Shown here: piece by piece, positions 6,392 through 6,713 of the stretch
Position numbering within the stretch: position 1 is the first letter of the stretch
Layout of the letters: every line of letters begins with the position of its first letter
Source of the DNA: Methylococcales bacterium
Lineage (GTDB): Bacteria; Pseudomonadota; Gammaproteobacteria; Methylococcales; Methylomonadaceae
Length of the DNA: 6,713 bases
Direction of reading: 5' to 3'
NCBI GenBank assembly: GCA_009692395.1
Contig: SHZG01000128.1
Span: 1 to 6,713 of the forward strand
Notes under the pieces: model-generated
What the model saw: the letters and a program-made list of their open reading frames with translations, nothing else
Databases searched by the model: none
Told to the model about the DNA's origin: nothing
Translations under genes and position numbers: made by a program

Positions 6392-6469
6392 TTAACGGTT
6401 GTAGATGTACATTGTGACTTCAAAACCGAAACGTAAGTCAGTGTAGCTTGGTGTTGCCCATTTCATCAT
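6392..6469 (-). CDS. pqqA: PqqA, PQQ precursor peptide
   Basis: This 25-residue peptide is too short for routine ORF calling. After an initial Met-Met it reads KWATPSYTDLRFGFEVTMYI and ends YNR, matching the PqqA family pattern W-x-x-P-x-x-x-x-L-R-x-G-x-E-V-T-x-Y. The Glu and Tyr of EVTMY (E17 and Y21, or E16 and Y20 from the second Met) are the residues joined by the radical SAM enzyme PqqE with chaperone PqqD and converted into PQQ. Two ATG codons lie in tandem. A strong GGAGG (complement of 6476-6480) sits 6 nt before the first, so I choose that one; the second is 9 nt away and also usable. It is followed by a terminator and then pqqB on the same strand. Confidence 0.95.
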   Translation of the reverse strand: MMKWATPSYTDLRFGFEVTMYIYNR

Positions 6470-6491
6470 CGTAAACCTCCAGAATTTTAAA

Positions 6492-6519
6492 ATTATAATT
6501 TTTAGCTCTATAAAGTTAA
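6492..6519 (-). promoter_or_regulatory. Putative pqqA promoter (proximal)
   Basis: On the minus strand there is a -35-like TTAACT (complement of 6514-6519), a 16-bp spacer and a perfect TATAAT -10 box (complement of 6492-6497). The start site would fall near 6485, giving a leader of about 15 nt that still includes the GGAGG ribosome site. The surrounding DNA is very AT-rich, so chance matches are possible. Confidence 0.5.
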
Positions 6520-6529
6520 GCTAATTCAC

Positions 6530-6558
6530 AGTATACGCTGAACAATTTTTTTGCGCAA
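6530..6558 (-). promoter_or_regulatory. Putative pqqA promoter (distal)
   Basis: On the minus strand a TATACT -10 box (complement of 6530-6535) lies 17 bp after a weak -35 TTGCGC (complement of 6553-6558). It would give a leader of about 55 nt and is only about 8 bp from the presumed IS1-type end. It is an alternative or additional start to the proximal candidate. Confidence 0.35.
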
Positions 6559-6566
6559 CTGTTAGC

Positions 6567-6713
6567 GGTAGTGGGTTAAATCTGTAATTATGAATAAATA
6601 TCGCGCCCGAATTCGACCTTGTTGATAAGCAAACCGATGACGGTGTCGTGCATCAACTCTAGTTTTGAGAAGCAAATGGTCTTGCGATTGAGTCGTTTGA
6701 TCCATGTCCGAAA
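6567..6713 (-). mobile_element. Partial IS1-family insertion sequence (terminal portion)
   Basis: The right edge of the window holds the end of an IS1-like element that carries the transposase C-terminus. IS1-family ends typically begin with GGT; a GGTAGTGGGTTAAATC at 6567-6582 lies just beyond the transposase stop codon and is a plausible terminal inverted repeat. The element boundary at 6567 is inferred, since the other end lies outside the window and no target duplication can be compared. Confidence 0.6.
6588..6713 (-). CDS. IS1-family transposase, C-terminal fragment (cut by window edge)
   Basis: The last 41 codons plus a TAA stop (complement of 6588-6590) are visible. The peptide includes RTWIKRLNRKTICFSK, then MHDTVIGLLINKVEFG. 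This matches the end of IS1-type DDE transposases, whose hallmark is R-T-x-I-K-R-L-x-R-K-T-I-C-F-S-x-S followed by a conserved H-x-x-V-I-G. The frame is open to the window edge; whether the upstream part and the frameshift typical of IS1 are present cannot be seen. It reads in the same direction as pqqA, so transcripts from the element could run into the pqq genes. Confidence 0.85.
   Translation of the reverse strand, partial: FRTWIKRLNRKTICFSKLELMHDTVIGLLINKVEFGRDIYS

Overview
The window looks like a chromosomal segment of a moderately AT-rich gammaproteobacterium. The evidence is the overall base composition by eye, a gammaproteobacterial-type SbcC, a PQQ cluster whose products align closely with Klebsiella/Pseudomonas-type PqqA, PqqB and PqqC, and short palindromic repeats of the kind scattered through genomes of Thiotrichales, Methylococcales and related lineages. 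The genus cannot be fixed from the sequence. A PQQ-making methylotroph or sulfur oxidiser would fit but is inference.

Layout, left to right. Positions 1-165 are the end of an IS630-like insertion sequence whose transposase reads leftward out of the window from its own promoter. It abuts the 3' remnant of a TIR-domain gene (170-379, +) that has lost its N-terminal half. A gene-free stretch (380-596) holds a short REP-like palindrome and a perfect 13-bp hairpin. A long sbcC gene (597-4043, +) encodes the ATPase/coiled-coil/zinc-hook subunit of the SbcCD nuclease; no sbcD lies next to it. A small DUF4870-type membrane protein (4119-4469, +) follows, ending in a REP-like hairpin and a strong intrinsic terminator.

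The right half is a leftward pqqA-pqqB-pqqC cluster (6469 down to 4558), convergent with the membrane protein gene. pqqA encodes a 25-residue precursor peptide too short for most gene callers. It is followed by a terminator hairpin that probably attenuates transcription into pqqB and pqqC. A 60-bp hairpin-forming repeat separates pqqB from pqqC. pqqD and pqqE do not follow pqqC. Just upstream of the pqqA promoter region, the window ends in the C-terminal part of an IS1-family transposase (6588-6713, -).

Functionally, PqqA supplies the Glu and Tyr that become PQQ. PqqE and PqqD, not present here, make the first crosslink. PqqB is a metal-dependent hydroxylase-type enzyme, and PqqC performs the final ring closure and oxidation. 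sbcC and the DUF4870 gene have no evident link to PQQ. Both flanks are mobile-element scars, so this block has been rearranged. I did not find convincing evidence of a previously undescribed system. The most useful leads are the IS-truncated TIR gene, the orphan sbcC, the pqqDE-less pqq cluster and the unexplained hairpins.
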